DNA of 64,000 bases, taken from assembly GCF_050947335.1 (NCBI RefSeq), contig NW_027473345.1, positions 372,001 through 436,000 on the forward strand. The letters run 5' to 3'. This document shows positions 1 to 14,300 of the stretch, in pieces. A program made the translations under genes and the position numbers. How positions within the stretch are numbered: the first letter of the stretch is position 1; every line of letters begins with the position of its first letter. This DNA comes from Megachile rotundata. Its lineage: Eukaryota; Arthropoda; Insecta; Hymenoptera; Megachilidae. The notes beneath the pieces are model-generated. The model was not told where the DNA came from, ran no database searches, and saw nothing but the letters and a program-made list of their open reading frames with translations.

Positions 1-2869
1 GTATGATTGTGATTGTATAATTGTGATTGTATAATTGTGATTGCATGATTGTGATTGTATGATTGTCATTGTACGATTGTGGTTGTACGATTGTGATTGT
101 ATGATTGTGATTGTATGATTGTGATTGTATGATTGTGATTGTATGATTGTGATTGTATGATTGTGATTGTATGATTGCGATTGTATGCATGTGAATGTAT
201 AATTCTGATTGTATGTTTGTGATAATATGATTGCGATTGTATGATTGAGACTGTATGATTGTGATTGTATGATTGTTATTGTATGATTGTGATTGTATGA
301 TTGTGATTCTATGATTGTGATTGTATCATTGTGATTGTATGATTGTGGTTGTATGATTGCGATTGCATGATTGTGATTGTATGATTGTTATTGTATGATT
401 GCGATTGCATGATTGTGATTGTGTGATTGTGATTGTACGATTGTGGTTCTATGATTGTAATTGTATGATTGTGTTTGTATAATTGTGATTGTATGATTGT
501 GATTGTATGATTGTGATTGTATGATTGTGATTGTATGATTGTGATTGTATGATTGCGAATGTCTGATTGCGATTGTGTGATTGTGACTGTATGATTGTGA
601 TTGTATGATTGTGATTCTATGATTGTGATTGTATGATTGTAATTGTATGAATGTGACTGTATGATTGTGATTGTGTGATTGCGTTTGTATGATTCTAATT
701 GTATGCATGTGAATGTATAATTCTGATTGTAAGATTGTGATTGTATGATTGTGATTGTGTGATTGTGATTGTATGATTGTGATTGTATGATTGTGATTGT
801 ATGACTGTGATTGTATGATTGTGATTGTATAATTGTGATTGTATAATTGTGATTGCATGATTGTGATTGTATGATTGTCATTGTACGATTGTCGTTGAAT
901 GATTGTGATTGTATGATTGTGATTGTATGATTGTGATTGTATGATTGTGATTGTATGATTGTGATTGTATGATTGTGATTGTGTGATTGCGTTTGTATGA
1001 TTCTAATTGTATGCATGTGAATGTATAATTCTGATTGTATGATTGTGATAATATGAGTGCGATTGTATGATTGTGACTGTATGATTGTGATTGTATGATT
1101 GTGTTTATATGATTGCGATTGTATGATTATGATTGTGTGAATGTGATTGTATGATTGTGATTGTATGATTGTGATTATATGATTGTGATTGTATGACTGT
1201 GATTGTATGATTGTGATTGTATGATTGTGATTGTATGATTGTGATTGTATGATTGTGATGGTGTGATTGTGATTGCATGATTGTGATTGCACGATTGTGA
1301 TTGTATGATGGTGATTGTGTGATTGCGTTTGTATGATGCTAATTGTATGCATGTGAATGTATAATTCTGATTGTATGTTTGTGATAATGTGATTGCGATT
1401 GTAGGATTGTGATTGTATGGTTGTGATTGTAAGATTGTAATTGTATGATTGTGATTGTATTATTTTGATTGTATAATTGTGATTGTATGAATGTAATTGT
1501 ATGATTGTGATTGTATGATTGCGATTGTATGATTGTGATTGTATGACTGTGATTGTATGATTGTGACTGTATGATTGTGATCGTAAGACTGTGATTGTAT
1601 GATTGTGATTGTATGATTGTGATTGCATGATTGTGATTGAGTGATTGTGATTGTACGATTGTGGTTGTATGATTGTAATTGTATGATTGTGTTTGTATAA
1701 TTGTGATTGTATGATTGTGATTGTATGATTGTGATTGTATGATTGTGATTGTATGATTGTGATTGTATGATTGTGATTGTATGATTGTGATTGTATGATT
1801 GTGATTGTATGATTGTGATTGTGTGATTGTGATTGTATGATTGTGATTGTATGATTGTGATTGTATGACTGTGATTGTATGATTGTGATTGTATAATTGT
1901 GATTGTATAATTGTGATTGCATGATTGTGATTGTATGATTGTCATTTTACGATTGTGGTTGTACGAGTGTGATTGTATGATTGTGATTGTATGATTGTGA
2001 TTGTATGATTGTGATTGTATGATTGTGATTGTATGATTGTGATTGTGTGATTGCGTTTGTATGATTCTAATTGTATGCATGTGAATGTATAATTCTGATT
2101 GTATGATGGTGATTGTATGATTGTGATTGTGTGATTGTGATTGTATCATTGTGATTGTATGATTGTGATTGTATGATTGTGATTGTATGACTGTGATTGT
2201 ATGATTGAAATTGTGTGAATGTGATTGTATGACTGTGATTGTATGATTGTGATTGTATGATTGTGATTGCATGATTGTTATTGTATGATTGTGATTGTAT
2301 AATTGTGATTGTATGATTGTGATTGTATCATTGTGATTGTATGATTGTGATTGTATGATTGTGATTCTATGATTGTGATTGTAGGATTCTGATTTTACAA
2401 TTGCGATTGTCTGATTGCGATTGTGTGATTGTGATTGTACGATTGTGTTTGTGTGATTGCGTTTGTATGATTCTAATTGTATGCATGTGAATGTATAATT
2501 CTGATTGTATATTTGTGATAATGTGATTGCGATTGTATGATTGCGATTGTATGATTGTGATTGTAGGATTGTTATTGTATGATTGTGATTGTATGATTGT
2601 GATTGTATGATTGTGATTGTATGATTGTGATTGTATGATTGTGATTGTATGATTGTGATTGTATGATTGTGATTGTATGATTGTGATTGTATGGTTGTGA
2701 TTGTATGATTGTGATTGTATGATTGTGATTGTATGATTGCGATTGTCTGATTGCGATTGTGTGATTGTGACTGTATGATTGTGATTGTATGATTGTGATT
2801 CTATGATTGTGATTGTATGATTGTAATTGTATGAATGTGATTGTATGATTGTGATTGTATGATTGTGAT
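1..2869 (+). repeat. Left segment of the array, mosaic of anchor types
   Basis: This segment has six anchors (about 0.19, 0.70, 1.01, 1.35, 2.07 and 2.48 kb) separated by consensus units. The first 450 bases resemble the stretch around 11.55-11.9 kb, sharing the linked variants TGTCATTGTACG and GATTGAGACTGTAT. The part from about 2.03 kb onward matches 15.94 kb onward: both carry GATGGTGATTGTAT after the anchor, then GATTGAAATTGTGT and a TATCATTG unit. It therefore forms the left flank of a longer duplication that continues into the alpha repeats. No gene is seen. Confidence 0.75.
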
Positions 2870-4714
2870 TCTGTGATTGCGTTTGTATGATTCTAATTGT
2901 ATGCATGTGAATGTATAATTCTGATTGTATGATTGTGATTGTATGATTCTGATTGTGTGATTGTGATTGTATGATTGTGATTGTATGATTGTGATTGTAT
3001 GACTGTGATTGTATGATTGTGATTGTATGATTGTGATTGTATGATTGTGCTTGTATGATTATGATGGATGATTGCGATTGTCTGATTGCGATTGTGTGAT
3101 TGTGAATGTATGATTGTGATTGCATGATTGTGATTCTATGATTGTGATTGTATGATTGTGATTGTATGATTGTGATTGTATGATTGTGATTGTATGACTG
3201 TGATTGTATGATTGTGATTGTATGATTTTGATTGTATAATTGTGATTGTGTGATAGTGATTGTGTGATTGTGACCGCATGATTGTGATTCTATGATTGTG
3301 ATTGTATGATTGTAATTGTACGATTATGATTGTATGATTGTGATTGTATGATTCTACTTGCGTGATTGTGATTGTATGATTGTGAATATATAATTTTATT
3401 TGAGTTACTGTGATTGCCGGATTGCTATTGTATAATTCTGATTGTATGATAGTGATTGTGTGATTTTGATTGTACGATTGTGGTTCTATGATTGTGATTG
3501 TATGATTGTGATTGTATGATTGTGATTGTATGATTGTGATTGTATGATTGTGATTGTATGATTGTGATTGTATGATTGTGATTGTATGATTGTGATTGTA
3601 TGATTGTGATTGTATGTTTGTGATTGTATGATTGTGATTGTATGATTGTGATTGTATCATTGTGATTGTGTGATTGCGTTTGTATGATTCTAATTGTATG
3701 CATGTGAATGTATAATTCTGATTGTATGTGTGTGATAATATGATTGCGATTGTATGATTGTGACTGTATGACTGTGATTGTATGATTGTGATTGTATGAT
3801 TCTGTTTGTATGATTGCGATTGTATGATTATGATTGTGTGAATGTGATTGTATGATTGTGATTGTATGATAGTGATTATATGATTGTGATTGTATGACTG
3901 TGATTGTATGATTGTGATTGTATGATGGTGATTGTGTGATTGCGTTTGTATGATGCTAATTGTATGCATGTGAATGTACAATTCTGATTGTATGTTTGTG
4001 ATAATATGATTGCGATTGTATGATTGCGATTGTATGATTGTGATTGTATGATTGTTATTGTATGATTGTGATTGTATGATTGTGATTGTATGATTGTGAT
4101 TGTATGATTGTGACTGTATGATTGTGATTGTATGATTGTGATTGTATGATTGTGATTGTATGATTGTGATTGTATGTTTGTGATTGTATGATTGTGATTG
4201 TATGATTGTGATTGTATGATTGTGATTGTATGATTGTGATTGTATGATTTTGATTGTATAATTGTGATTGTGTGATAGTGATTGTGTGATTGTGACCGCA
4301 TGATTGTGATTCTATGATTGTGATTGTATGATTGTGATTGTATGATTGTGATTGTATGATTGTGATTGTATGATTGTGATTGCATGATTGTGATTGTATG
4401 ATTGTCATTGTATGATTGTGGTTGTATGATTGTGATTGTATGATTGTGATTGTATGATGGTGACTGTAGGAATATGATTCTATGATTGTGATTGTATGAT
4501 TGTGATTGTATGATTGTGAATGTATGATTGTGATTGTATGATTGTGATTATATGATTGTGATTCTATGATTGTGATTGTAGGATTGTGATTGTATAATTG
4601 CGAGTGTCTGATTGCGATTGTGTGATTGCGAATGTATGATTGTGATTGTATGATTGTGATTGTATGATTGTAATTGTATGAATGTGATTGTATGATTGTG
4701 ATTGTATGATTGTG
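2870..4714 (+). repeat. Alpha higher-order repeat, copy 1 (about 1.85 kb)
   Basis: The copy begins at a GATTCTGTGATTGCG anchor and ends where the next anchor with the variant ATGCATGTGTATG begins. In order it contains anchor 2.90 kb, a 13-bp short unit (3,057-3,069), the ACCGCATG variant, the A-type block with GAGTTACTGTGATTGCCGG near 3,405-3,425, anchors near 3.70 and 3.96 kb, and a second ACCGCATG near 4.29 kb. The same ordered markers recur at 4,871 bp to the right. It carries ATTCTATG where copies 2 and 3 carry ATTCAATG, and GATGGAT in the short unit where the others have GATTGAT. Confidence 0.85.
3057..3069 (+). repeat. 13-bp short unit (1-bp loss), lineage marker
   Basis: The unit reads GATTATGATGGAT, one base shorter than the 14-bp consensus. 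The same 13-bp event (GATTATGATTGAT) occurs at 7,928-7,940, 9,775-9,787, 15,570-15,582, 16,913-16,925 and 18,774-18,786. It explains why spacings between alpha copies (1,847, 1,861, 4,871) are each one less than a multiple of 14. A shared 1-bp deletion at the same place in six blocks indicates common descent. Confidence 0.9.
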
Positions 4715-7700
4715 ATTGTGTGATTGCGTTTGTATGATTCTAATTGTATGCATGTGTATGTATAATTCTGATTGTATGATTGTGATTGTATGATTGTGAT
4801 TGTGTGATTGTGATTGTATGATTGTGATTGTATGATTGTGATTGTATGACTGTGATTGTATGATTGTGATTGTATAATTGTGATTGTATGATTGTGATTG
4901 TATGACTGTGATTGTATGATTGTGATTGTATGATTGTCATTGTATGATTGTGATTGTATGATTGTGATTGTAAGACTGTGATTGTATGATTGTGATTGTA
5001 TGATTGTGATTGTATGATTGTGATTGCATGATTGTGATTGTGTGATTGTGATTGTACGATTGTGGTTCTATGATTGTGATTGTATGATTGTGATTGTATG
5101 ATTGTGATTGTATGATTGTGATTGTATGATTGTGATTGTATGATTGTGATTGTATGATTGTGATTGTATGATTGCGATTGTCTGATTGCGATTGTGTGAT
5201 TGTGACTGTATGATTGTGATTGTATGATTGTGATTCTATGATTGTGATTGTATGATTGTAATTGTATGAATGTGACTGTATGATTGTGATTGTGTGATTG
5301 CGTTTGTATGATTCTAATTGTATGCATGTGAATGTATAATTCTGATTGTATGATCGTGATTGTATGATTGTGATTGTGTGATTGTGATTGTATGATTGTG
5401 ATTGTATGATTGTGATTGTATGACTGTGATTGTATGATTGTGATTGTATAATTGTGATTGTATAATTGTGATTGCATGATTGTGATTGTATGATTGTCAT
5501 TGTACGATTGTGGTTGTATGATTGTGATTGTATGATTGTGATTGTATGATTGTGATTGTATGATTGTGATTGTATGATTGTGATTGTATGATTGTGATTG
5601 TATGATTGTGATTGTATGATTGTGATTGTATGATTGTGATTGTATGATTGTGATTGTGTGATTGCGTTTGTATGATTCTAATTGTATGCATGTGAATGTA
5701 TAATTCTGATTGTATGATTGTGATAATATGATTGCGATTGTATGATTGTGACTGTATGATTGTGATTGTATGATTGTGTTTATATGGTTGCGATTGTATG
5801 ACTGTGATTGTATGATTGTGATTGTATGATTGTGATTGCATGATTGTTATTGTATGATTGTGATTGTAAAATTGTGATTGTATGATTGTGATTGTATCAT
5901 TGTGATTGTATGATTGTGATTGTATGATTGTGATTCTATGATTGTGATTGTAGGATTCTGATTGTACAATTGCGATTATCTGATTGCGATTGTGTGATTG
6001 TGATTGTATGATTGTGTTTGTGTGATTGCGTTTGTATGATTCTAATTGTATGCATGTGAATGTATAATTCTGATTGTATATTTGTGATAATATGATTGCG
6101 ATTGTATGATTGCGATTGTATGATTGTGATTGTATGATTGTTATTGTATGATTGTGATTGTATGATTGTGATTGTATGATTGTGATTGTATGATTGTGAT
6201 TGTATGATTGTGATTGTATGATTGTGATTGTATGATTGCGATGGTGTGATTGTGATTGCATGATTGTGATTGCATGATTGTGATTGTATGATGGTGATTG
6301 TGTGATTGCGTTTGTATGATGCTAATTGTATGCATGTGAATGTATAATTCTGATTGTATGTTTGTGATAATGTGATTGCGATTGTAGGATTGTGATTGTA
6401 TGGTTGTGATTGTAAGATTGTAATTGTATGATTGTGATTGTATTATTTTGATTGTATAATTGTGATTGTATGAATGTAATTGTATGATTGTGATTGTATG
6501 ATTGTGATTGTATGATTGCGATTGTATGATTGTGATTGTATGACTGTGATTGTATGATTGTCATTGTATGATTGTGATCGTAAGACTGTGATTGTATGAT
6601 TGTGATTGTATGATTGTGATTGCATGATTGTGATTGAGTGATTGTGATCGTACGATTGTGGTTCTATGATTGTAATTGTATGATTGTGTTTGTATAATTG
6701 TGATTGTATGATTGTGATTGTATGATTGTGATTGTATGATTGTGATTGTATGATTGTGATTGTATGATTGTGATTGTATGATTGTGATTGTATGATTGTG
6801 ATTGTGTGATTGTGATTCTATGATTGTGATTGTATGATTGTGATTGTATGACTGTGATTGTATGATTGTGATTGTATAATTGTGATTGTATAATTGTGAT
6901 TGCATGATTGTGATTGTATGATTGACATTGTACGATTGTGGTTGTATGATTGTGATTGTATGATTGTGATTGTATGATTGTGATTGTATGATTGTGATTG
7001 TATGATTGTGATTGTATGATTGTGATTGTATGATTGTGATTGTATGATTGTGATTGTATGATTGTGATTGTATGTTTGTGATTGTGTGATTGCGTTTGTA
7101 TGATTCTAATTGTATGCATGTGAATGTATAATTCTGATTGTATGATTGTGATAATATGATTGCGATTGTATGATTGTGACTGTATGATTGTGATTGTATG
7201 ATTGTGTTTATATGATTGCGATTGTATGATTATGATTGTGTGAATGTGATTGTATGATTGTGATTGTATGATTGTGATTATATGATTGTGATTGTATGAC
7301 TGTGATTGTATGATTGTGATTGTATGATTGTGATTGCATGATTGTTATTGTATGATTGTGATTGTATAATTGTGATTGTATGATTGTGATTGTATGACTG
7401 TGATTGTATGATTGTGATTGTATGATTGTGATTGTATGATTGTGTTTATATGATTGCGATTGTATAATTATGATTGTGTGAATGTGATTGTATGATTGTG
7501 ATTGTATGATTGTGATTATATGATTGTGATTGTATGACTGTGATTGTATGATTGTGATTGTATGATTGTGATTGTATGATTGTGATTGTATGATTGTGAT
7601 TGTATGATTGCGATTGTCTGATTGCGATTGTGTGATTGTGACTGTATGATTGTGATTGTATGATTGTGATTCTATGATTGTGATTGTATGATTGTAATTG

Positions 7701-7740
7701 TATGAATGTGATTGTATGATTGTGATTGTATGATTGTGAT
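4715..7740 (+). repeat. Inter-alpha segment; 4.93-6.79 kb duplicated at 12.01-13.83 kb
   Basis: The segment opens with the ATGCATGTGTATG anchor (4.75 kb), also found at 11.42, 18.62, 20.46 and 28.11 kb. From about 4,930 to 6,790 it matches 12,010-13,830 with the same order of anchors and variants (TGATCGTGATTG, GTTTATATGG, TGTAAAATTG, GATTATCTG, GATCGTAAGACTG). The offset is 7,082 bp in the left part and 7,040 bp in the right part, a 42-bp length difference. No gene is seen. Confidence 0.8.
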
Positions 7741-9587
7741 TCTGTGATTGCGTTTGTATGATTCTAATTGTATGCATGTGAATGTATAATTCTGATTGTA
7801 TGATTGTGATTGTATGATTCTGATTGTGTGATTGTGATTGTATGATTGTGATTGTATGATTGTGATTGTATGACTGTGATTGTATGATTGTGATTGTATG
7901 ATTGTGATTGTATGATTGTGATTGTATGATTATGATTGATGATTGCGATTGTCTGATTGCGATTGTGTGATTGTGAATGTATGATTGTGATTGCATGATT
8001 GTGATTCTATGATTGTGATTGTATGATTGTGATTGTATGATTGTGATTGTATGATTGTGATTGTATGATTGTGATTGTATGATTGTGATTGTATGATTTT
8101 GATTGTATAATTGTGATTGTGTGATAGTGATTGTGTGATTGTGACCGCATGATTGTGATTCAATGATTGTGATTGTATGATTGTAATTGTACGATTATGA
8201 TTGTATGATTGTGATTGTATGATTCTACTTGCGTGATTGTGATTGTATGATTGTGAATATATAATTTTATTTGAGTTACTGTGATTGCCGGATTGCTATT
8301 GTATAATTCTGATTGTATGATAGTGATTGTGTGATTTTGATTGTACGATTGTGGTTCTATGATTGTGATTGTATGATTGTGATTGTATGATTGTGATTGT
8401 ATGATTGTGATTGTATGATTGTGATTGTATGATTGTGATTGTATGATTGTGATTGTATGATTGTGATTGTATGATTGTGATTGTATGTTTGTGATTGTAT
8501 GATTGTGATTGTATGATTGTGATTGTATCATTGTGATTGTGTGATTGCGTTTGTATGATTCTAATTGTATGCATGTGAATGTATAATTCTGATTGTATGT
8601 GTGTGATAATATGATTGCGATTGTATGATTGTGACTGTATGACTGTGATTGTATGATTGTGATTGTATGATTCTGTTTGTATGATTGCGATTGTATGATT
8701 ATGATTGTGTGAATGTGATTGTATGATTGTGATTGTATGATAGTGATTATATGATTGTGATTGTATGACTGTGATTGTATGATTGTGATTGTATGATGGT
8801 GATTGTGTGATTGCGTTTGTATGATGCTAATTGTATGCATGTGAATGTACAATTCTGATTGTATGTTTGTGATAATATGATTGCGATTGTATGATTGCGA
8901 TTGTATGATTGTGATTGTATGATTGTTATTGTATGATTGTGATTGTATGATTGTGATTGTATGATTGTGATTGTATGATTGTGACTGTATGATTGTGATT
9001 GTATGATTGTGATTGTATGATTGTGATTGTATGATTGTGATTGTATGTTTGTGATTGTATGATTGTGATTGTATGATTGTGATTGTATGATTGTGATTGT
9101 ATGATTGTGATTGTATGATTTTGATTGTATAATTGTGATTGTGTGATAGTGATTGTGTGATTGTGACCGCATGATTGTGATTCTATGATTGTGATTGTAT
9201 GATTGTGATTGTATGATTGTGATTGTATGATTGTGATTGTATGATTGTGATTGCATGATTGTGATTGTATGATTGTCATTGTATGATTGTGGTTGTATGA
9301 TTGTGATTGTATGATTGTGATTGTATGATGGTGACTGTAGGAATATGATTCTATGATTGTGATTGTATGATTGTGATTGTATGATTGTGAATGTATGATT
9401 GTGATTGTATGATTGTGATTATATGATTGTGATTCTATGATTGTGATTGTAGGATTGTGATTGTATAATTGCGAGTGTCTGATTGCGATTGTGTGATTGC
9501 GAATGTATGATTGTGATTGTATGATTGTGATTGTATGATTGTAATTGTATGAATGTGATTGTATGATTGTGATTGTATGATTGTGAT
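7741..9587 (+). repeat. Alpha higher-order repeat, copy 2 (1,847 bp)
   Basis: The copy runs from one GATTCTGTGATTGCG anchor to the next identical one. It carries the 13-bp unit at 7,928, the private ATTCAATG near 8,160, the A-type GCCGG core near 8,287 and the ATGCATGTGAATGTAC anchor near 8.83 kb. It is immediately followed in tandem by copy 3, with which it shares ATTCAATG, so these two are sister copies. Confidence 0.9.
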
Positions 9588-11392
9588 TCTGTGATTGCGT
9601 TTGTATGATTCTAATTGTATGCATGTGAATGTATAATTCTGATTGTATGATTGTGATTGTATGATTCTGATTGTGTGATTGTGATTGTATGATTGTGATT
9701 GTATGATTGTGATTGTATGACTGTGATTGTATGATTGTGATTGTATGATTGTGATTGTATGATTGTGATTGTATGATTATGATTGATGATTGCGATTGTC
9801 TGATTGCGATTGTGTGATTGTGAATGTATGATTGTGATTGCATGATTGTGATTCTATGATTGTGATTGTATGATTGTGATTGTATGATTGTGATTGTATG
9901 ATTGTGATTGTATGATTGTGATTGTATGATTGTGACCGCATGATTGTGATTCAATGATTGTGATTGTATGATTGTAATTGTACGATTATGATTGTATGAT
10001 TGTGATTGTATGATTCTACTTGCGTGATTGTGATTGTATGATTGTGAATATATAATTTTATTTGAGTTACTGTGATTGCCGGATTGCTATTGTATAATTC
10101 TGATTGTATGATAGTGATTGTGTGATTTTGATTGTACGATTGTGGTTCTATGATTGTGATTGTATGATTGTGATTGTATGATTGTGATTGTATGATTGTG
10201 ATTGTATGATTGTGATTGTATGATTGTGATTGTATGATTGTGATTGTATGATTGTGATTGTATGATTGTGATTGTATGATTGTGATTGTATGTTTGTGAT
10301 TGTATGATTGTGATTGTATGATTGTGATTGTATCATTGTGATTGTGTGATTGCGTTTGTATGATTCTAATTGTATGCATGTGAATGTATAATTCTGATTG
10401 TATGTGTGTGATAATATGATTGCGATTGTATGATTGTGACTGTATGACTGTGATTGTATGATTGTGATTGTATGATTCTGTTTGTATGATTGCGATTGTA
10501 TGATTATGATTGTGTGAATGTGATTGTATGATTGTGATTGTATGATAGTGATTATATGATTGTGATTGTATGACTGTGATTGTATGATTGTGATTGTATG
10601 ATGGTGATTGTGTGATTGCGTTTGTATGATGCTAATTGTATGCATGTGAATGTACAATTCTGATTGTATGTTTGTGATAATATGATTGCGATTGTATGAT
10701 TGCGATTGTATGATTGTGATTGTATGATTGTTATTGTATGATTGTGATTGTATGATTGTGATTGTATGATTGTGATTGTATGATTGTGACTGTATGATTG
10801 TGATTGTATGATTGTGATTGTATGATTGTGATTGTATGATTGTGATTGTATGTTTGTGATTGTATGATTGTGATTGTATGATTGTGATTGTATGATTGTG
10901 ATTGTATGATTGTGATTGTATGATTTTGATTGTATAATTGTGATTGTGTGATAGTGATTGTGTGATTGTGACCGCATGATTGTGATTCTATGATTGTGAT
11001 TGTATGATTGTGATTGTATGATTGTGATTGTATGATTGTGATTGTATGATTGTGATTGCATGATTGTGATTGTATGATTGTCATTGTATGATTGTGGTTG
11101 TATGATTGTGATTGTATGATTGTGATTGTATGATGGTGACTGTAGGAATATGATTCTATGATTGTGATTGTATGATTGTGATTGTATGATTGTGAATGTA
11201 TGATTGTGATTGTATGATTGTGATTATATGATTGTGATTCTATGATTGTGATTGTAGGATTGTGATTGTATAATTGCGAGTGTCTGATTGCGATTGTGTG
11301 ATTGCGAATGTATGATTGTGATTGTATGATTGTGATTGTATGATTGTAATTGTATGAATGTGATTGTATGATTGTGATTGTATGATTGTGAT
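9588..11392 (+). repeat. Alpha higher-order repeat, copy 3 (1,805 bp)
   Basis: This is a tandem neighbour of copy 2 with the same marker order. Near 9,928 it lacks three units present in copy 2 (GATTTTGATTGTAT, AATTGTGATTGTGT, GATAGTGATTGTGT), which gives the 42-bp shorter length. The A-type core lies near 10,078 and the second ACCGCATG near 10,973. It ends at the ATGCATGTGTATG anchor (11.42 kb). Confidence 0.9.
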
Positions 11393-14300
11393 TGTGTGAT
11401 TGCGTTTGTATGATTCTAATTGTATGCATGTGTATGTATAATTCTGATTGTATGATTGTGATTGTATGATTGTGATTGTGTGATTGTGATTGTATGATTG
11501 TGATTGTATGATTGTGATTGTATGACTGTGATTGTATGATTGTGATTGTATAATTGTGATTGTATAATTGTGATTGCATGATTGTGATTGTATGATTGTC
11601 ATTGTACGTTTGTGGTTGTACGATAGTGATCGTATGATTGTGATTGTATGATTGTGATTGTATGATTGCGATTGTATGCATGTGAATGTATAATTCTGAT
11701 TGTATGTTTGTGATAATATGATTGCGATTGTATGATTGAGACTGTATGATTGTGATTGTATGATTGTTATTGTATGATTGTGATTGTATGATTGTGATTC
11801 TATGATTGTGATTGTATCATTGTGATTGTATGATTGTGGTTGTATGATTGCGATTGCATGATTGTGATTGTATGATTGTTATTGTATGATTGCGATTGTA
11901 TGATTATGATTGTGTGAATGTGATTGTATGATTGTGATTGTATGATTGTGATTATATGATTGTGATTGTATGACTGTGATTGTATGATTGTGATTGTATG
12001 ATTGTCATTGTATGATTGTGATTGTATGATTGTGATTGTAAGACTGTGATTGTATGATTGTGATTGTATGATTGTGATTGTATGATTGTGATTGCATGAT
12101 TGTGATTGTGTGATTGTGATTGTACGATTGTGGTTCTATGATTGTGATTGTATGATTGTGATTGTATGATTGTGATTGTATGATTGTGATTGTATGATTG
12201 TGATTGTATGATTGTGATTGTATGATTGTGATTGTATGATTGTGATTGTATGATTGCGATTGTCTGATTGCGATTGTGTGATTGTGACTGTATGATTGTG
12301 ATTGTATGATTGTGATTCTATGATTGTGATTGTATGATTGTAATTGTATGAATGTGACTGTATGATTGTGATTGTGTGATTGCGTTTGTATGATTCTAAT
12401 TGTATGCATGTGAATGTATAATTCTGATTGTATGATCGTGATTGTATGATTGTGATTGTGTGATTGTGATTGTATGATTGTGATTGTATGATTGTGATTG
12501 TATGACTGTGATTGTATGATTGTGATTGTATAATTGTGATTGTATAATTGTGATTGCATGATTGTGATTGTATGATTGTCATTGTACGATTGTGGTTGTA
12601 TGATTGTGATTGTATGATTGTGATTGTATGATTGTGATTGTATGATTGTGATTGTATGATTGTGATTGTATGATTGTGATTGTATGATTGTGATTGTGTG
12701 ATTGCGTTTGTATGATTCTAATTGTATGCATGTGAATGTATAATTCTGATTGTATGATTGTGATAATATGATTGCGATTGTATGATTGTGACTGTATGAT
12801 TGTGATTGTATGATTGTGTTTATATGGTTGCGATTGTATGACTGTGATTGTATGATTGTGATTGTATGATTGTGATTGCATGATTGTTATTGTATGATTG
12901 TGATTGTAAAATTGTGATTGTATGATTGTGATTGTATCATTGTGATTGTATGATTGTGATTGTATGATTGTGATTCTATGATTGTGATTGTAGGATTCTG
13001 ATTGTACAATTGCGATTATCTGATTGCGATTGTGTGATTGTGATTGTATGATTGTGTTTGTGTGATTGCGTTTGTATGATTCTAATTGTATGCATGTGAA
13101 TGTATAATTCTGATTGTATATTTGTGATAATATGATTGCGATTGTATGATTGCGATTGTATGATTGTGATTGTATGATTGTTATTGTATGATTGTGATTG
13201 TATGATTGTGATTGTATGATTGTGATTGTATGATTGTGATTGTATGATTGTGATTGTATGATTGTGATTGTATGATTGCGATGGTGTGATTGTGATTGCA
13301 TGATTGTGATTGCATGATTGTGATTGTATGATGGTGATTGTGTGATTGCGTTTGTATGATGCTAATTGTATGCATGTGAATGTATAATTCTGATTGTATG
13401 TTTGTGATAATGTGATTGCGATTGTAGGATTGTGATTGTATGGTTGTGATTGTAAGATTGTAATTGTATGATTGTGATTGTATTATTTTGATTGTATAAT
13501 TGTGATTGTATGAATGTAATTGTATGATTGTGATTGTATGATTGTGATTGTATGATTGCGATTGTATGATTGTGATTGTATGACTGTGATTGTATGATTG
13601 TCATTGTATGATTGTGATCGTAAGACTGTGATTGTATGATTGTGATTGTATGATTGTGATTGCATGATTGTGATTGAGTGATTGTGATCGTACGATTGTG
13701 GTTCTATGATTGTAATTGTATGATTGTGTTTGTATAATTGTGATTGTATGATTGTGATTGTATGATTGTGATTGTATGATTGTGATTGTATGATTGTGAT
13801 TGTATGATTGTGATTGTATGATTGTGATTGTATGATTGTGATTGTATGATTGTGATTGTATGATTGTGATTGTATGATTGTGATTGTATGATTGTGATTG
13901 TATGATTGTGATTGTGTGATTGCGTTTGTATGATTCTAATTGTATGCATGTGAATGTATAATTCTGATTGTATGATTGTGATAATATGATTGCGATTGTA
14001 TGATTGTGACTGTATGATTGTGATTGTATGATTGTGTTTATATGATTGCGATTGTATGATTATGATTATGTGAATGTGATTGTATGATTGTGATTGTATG
14101 ATTGTGATTATATGATTGTGATTGTATGACTGTGATTGTATGATTGTGATTGTATGATTGTGATTGCATGATTGTGATTGTGTGATTGTGATTGTATGAT
14201 TGTGATTGTAAGATTGTGATTGTATGATTGTGATTGTATGATTGTGATTGTGTGATTGCGTTTGTATGATTCTAATTGTATGCATGTGAATGTATAATTC

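Noticed and set aside
309..1922. 537-codon minus-strand open frame
   Set aside because: It is repeat translation with no domain, signal peptide or conserved residue pattern apart from the DNA repeat itself.
3395..3412. TATA-like promoter (AATATATAATTTTATTTG)
   Set aside because: It is a chance A/T-rich variant of two repeat units with no gene downstream.
3370..3430. Transposon insertion or unique island in the GCCGG block
   Set aside because: The stretch stays in exact 14-bp register with the surrounding units and has no terminal repeats or target duplication, so it is diverged satellite.
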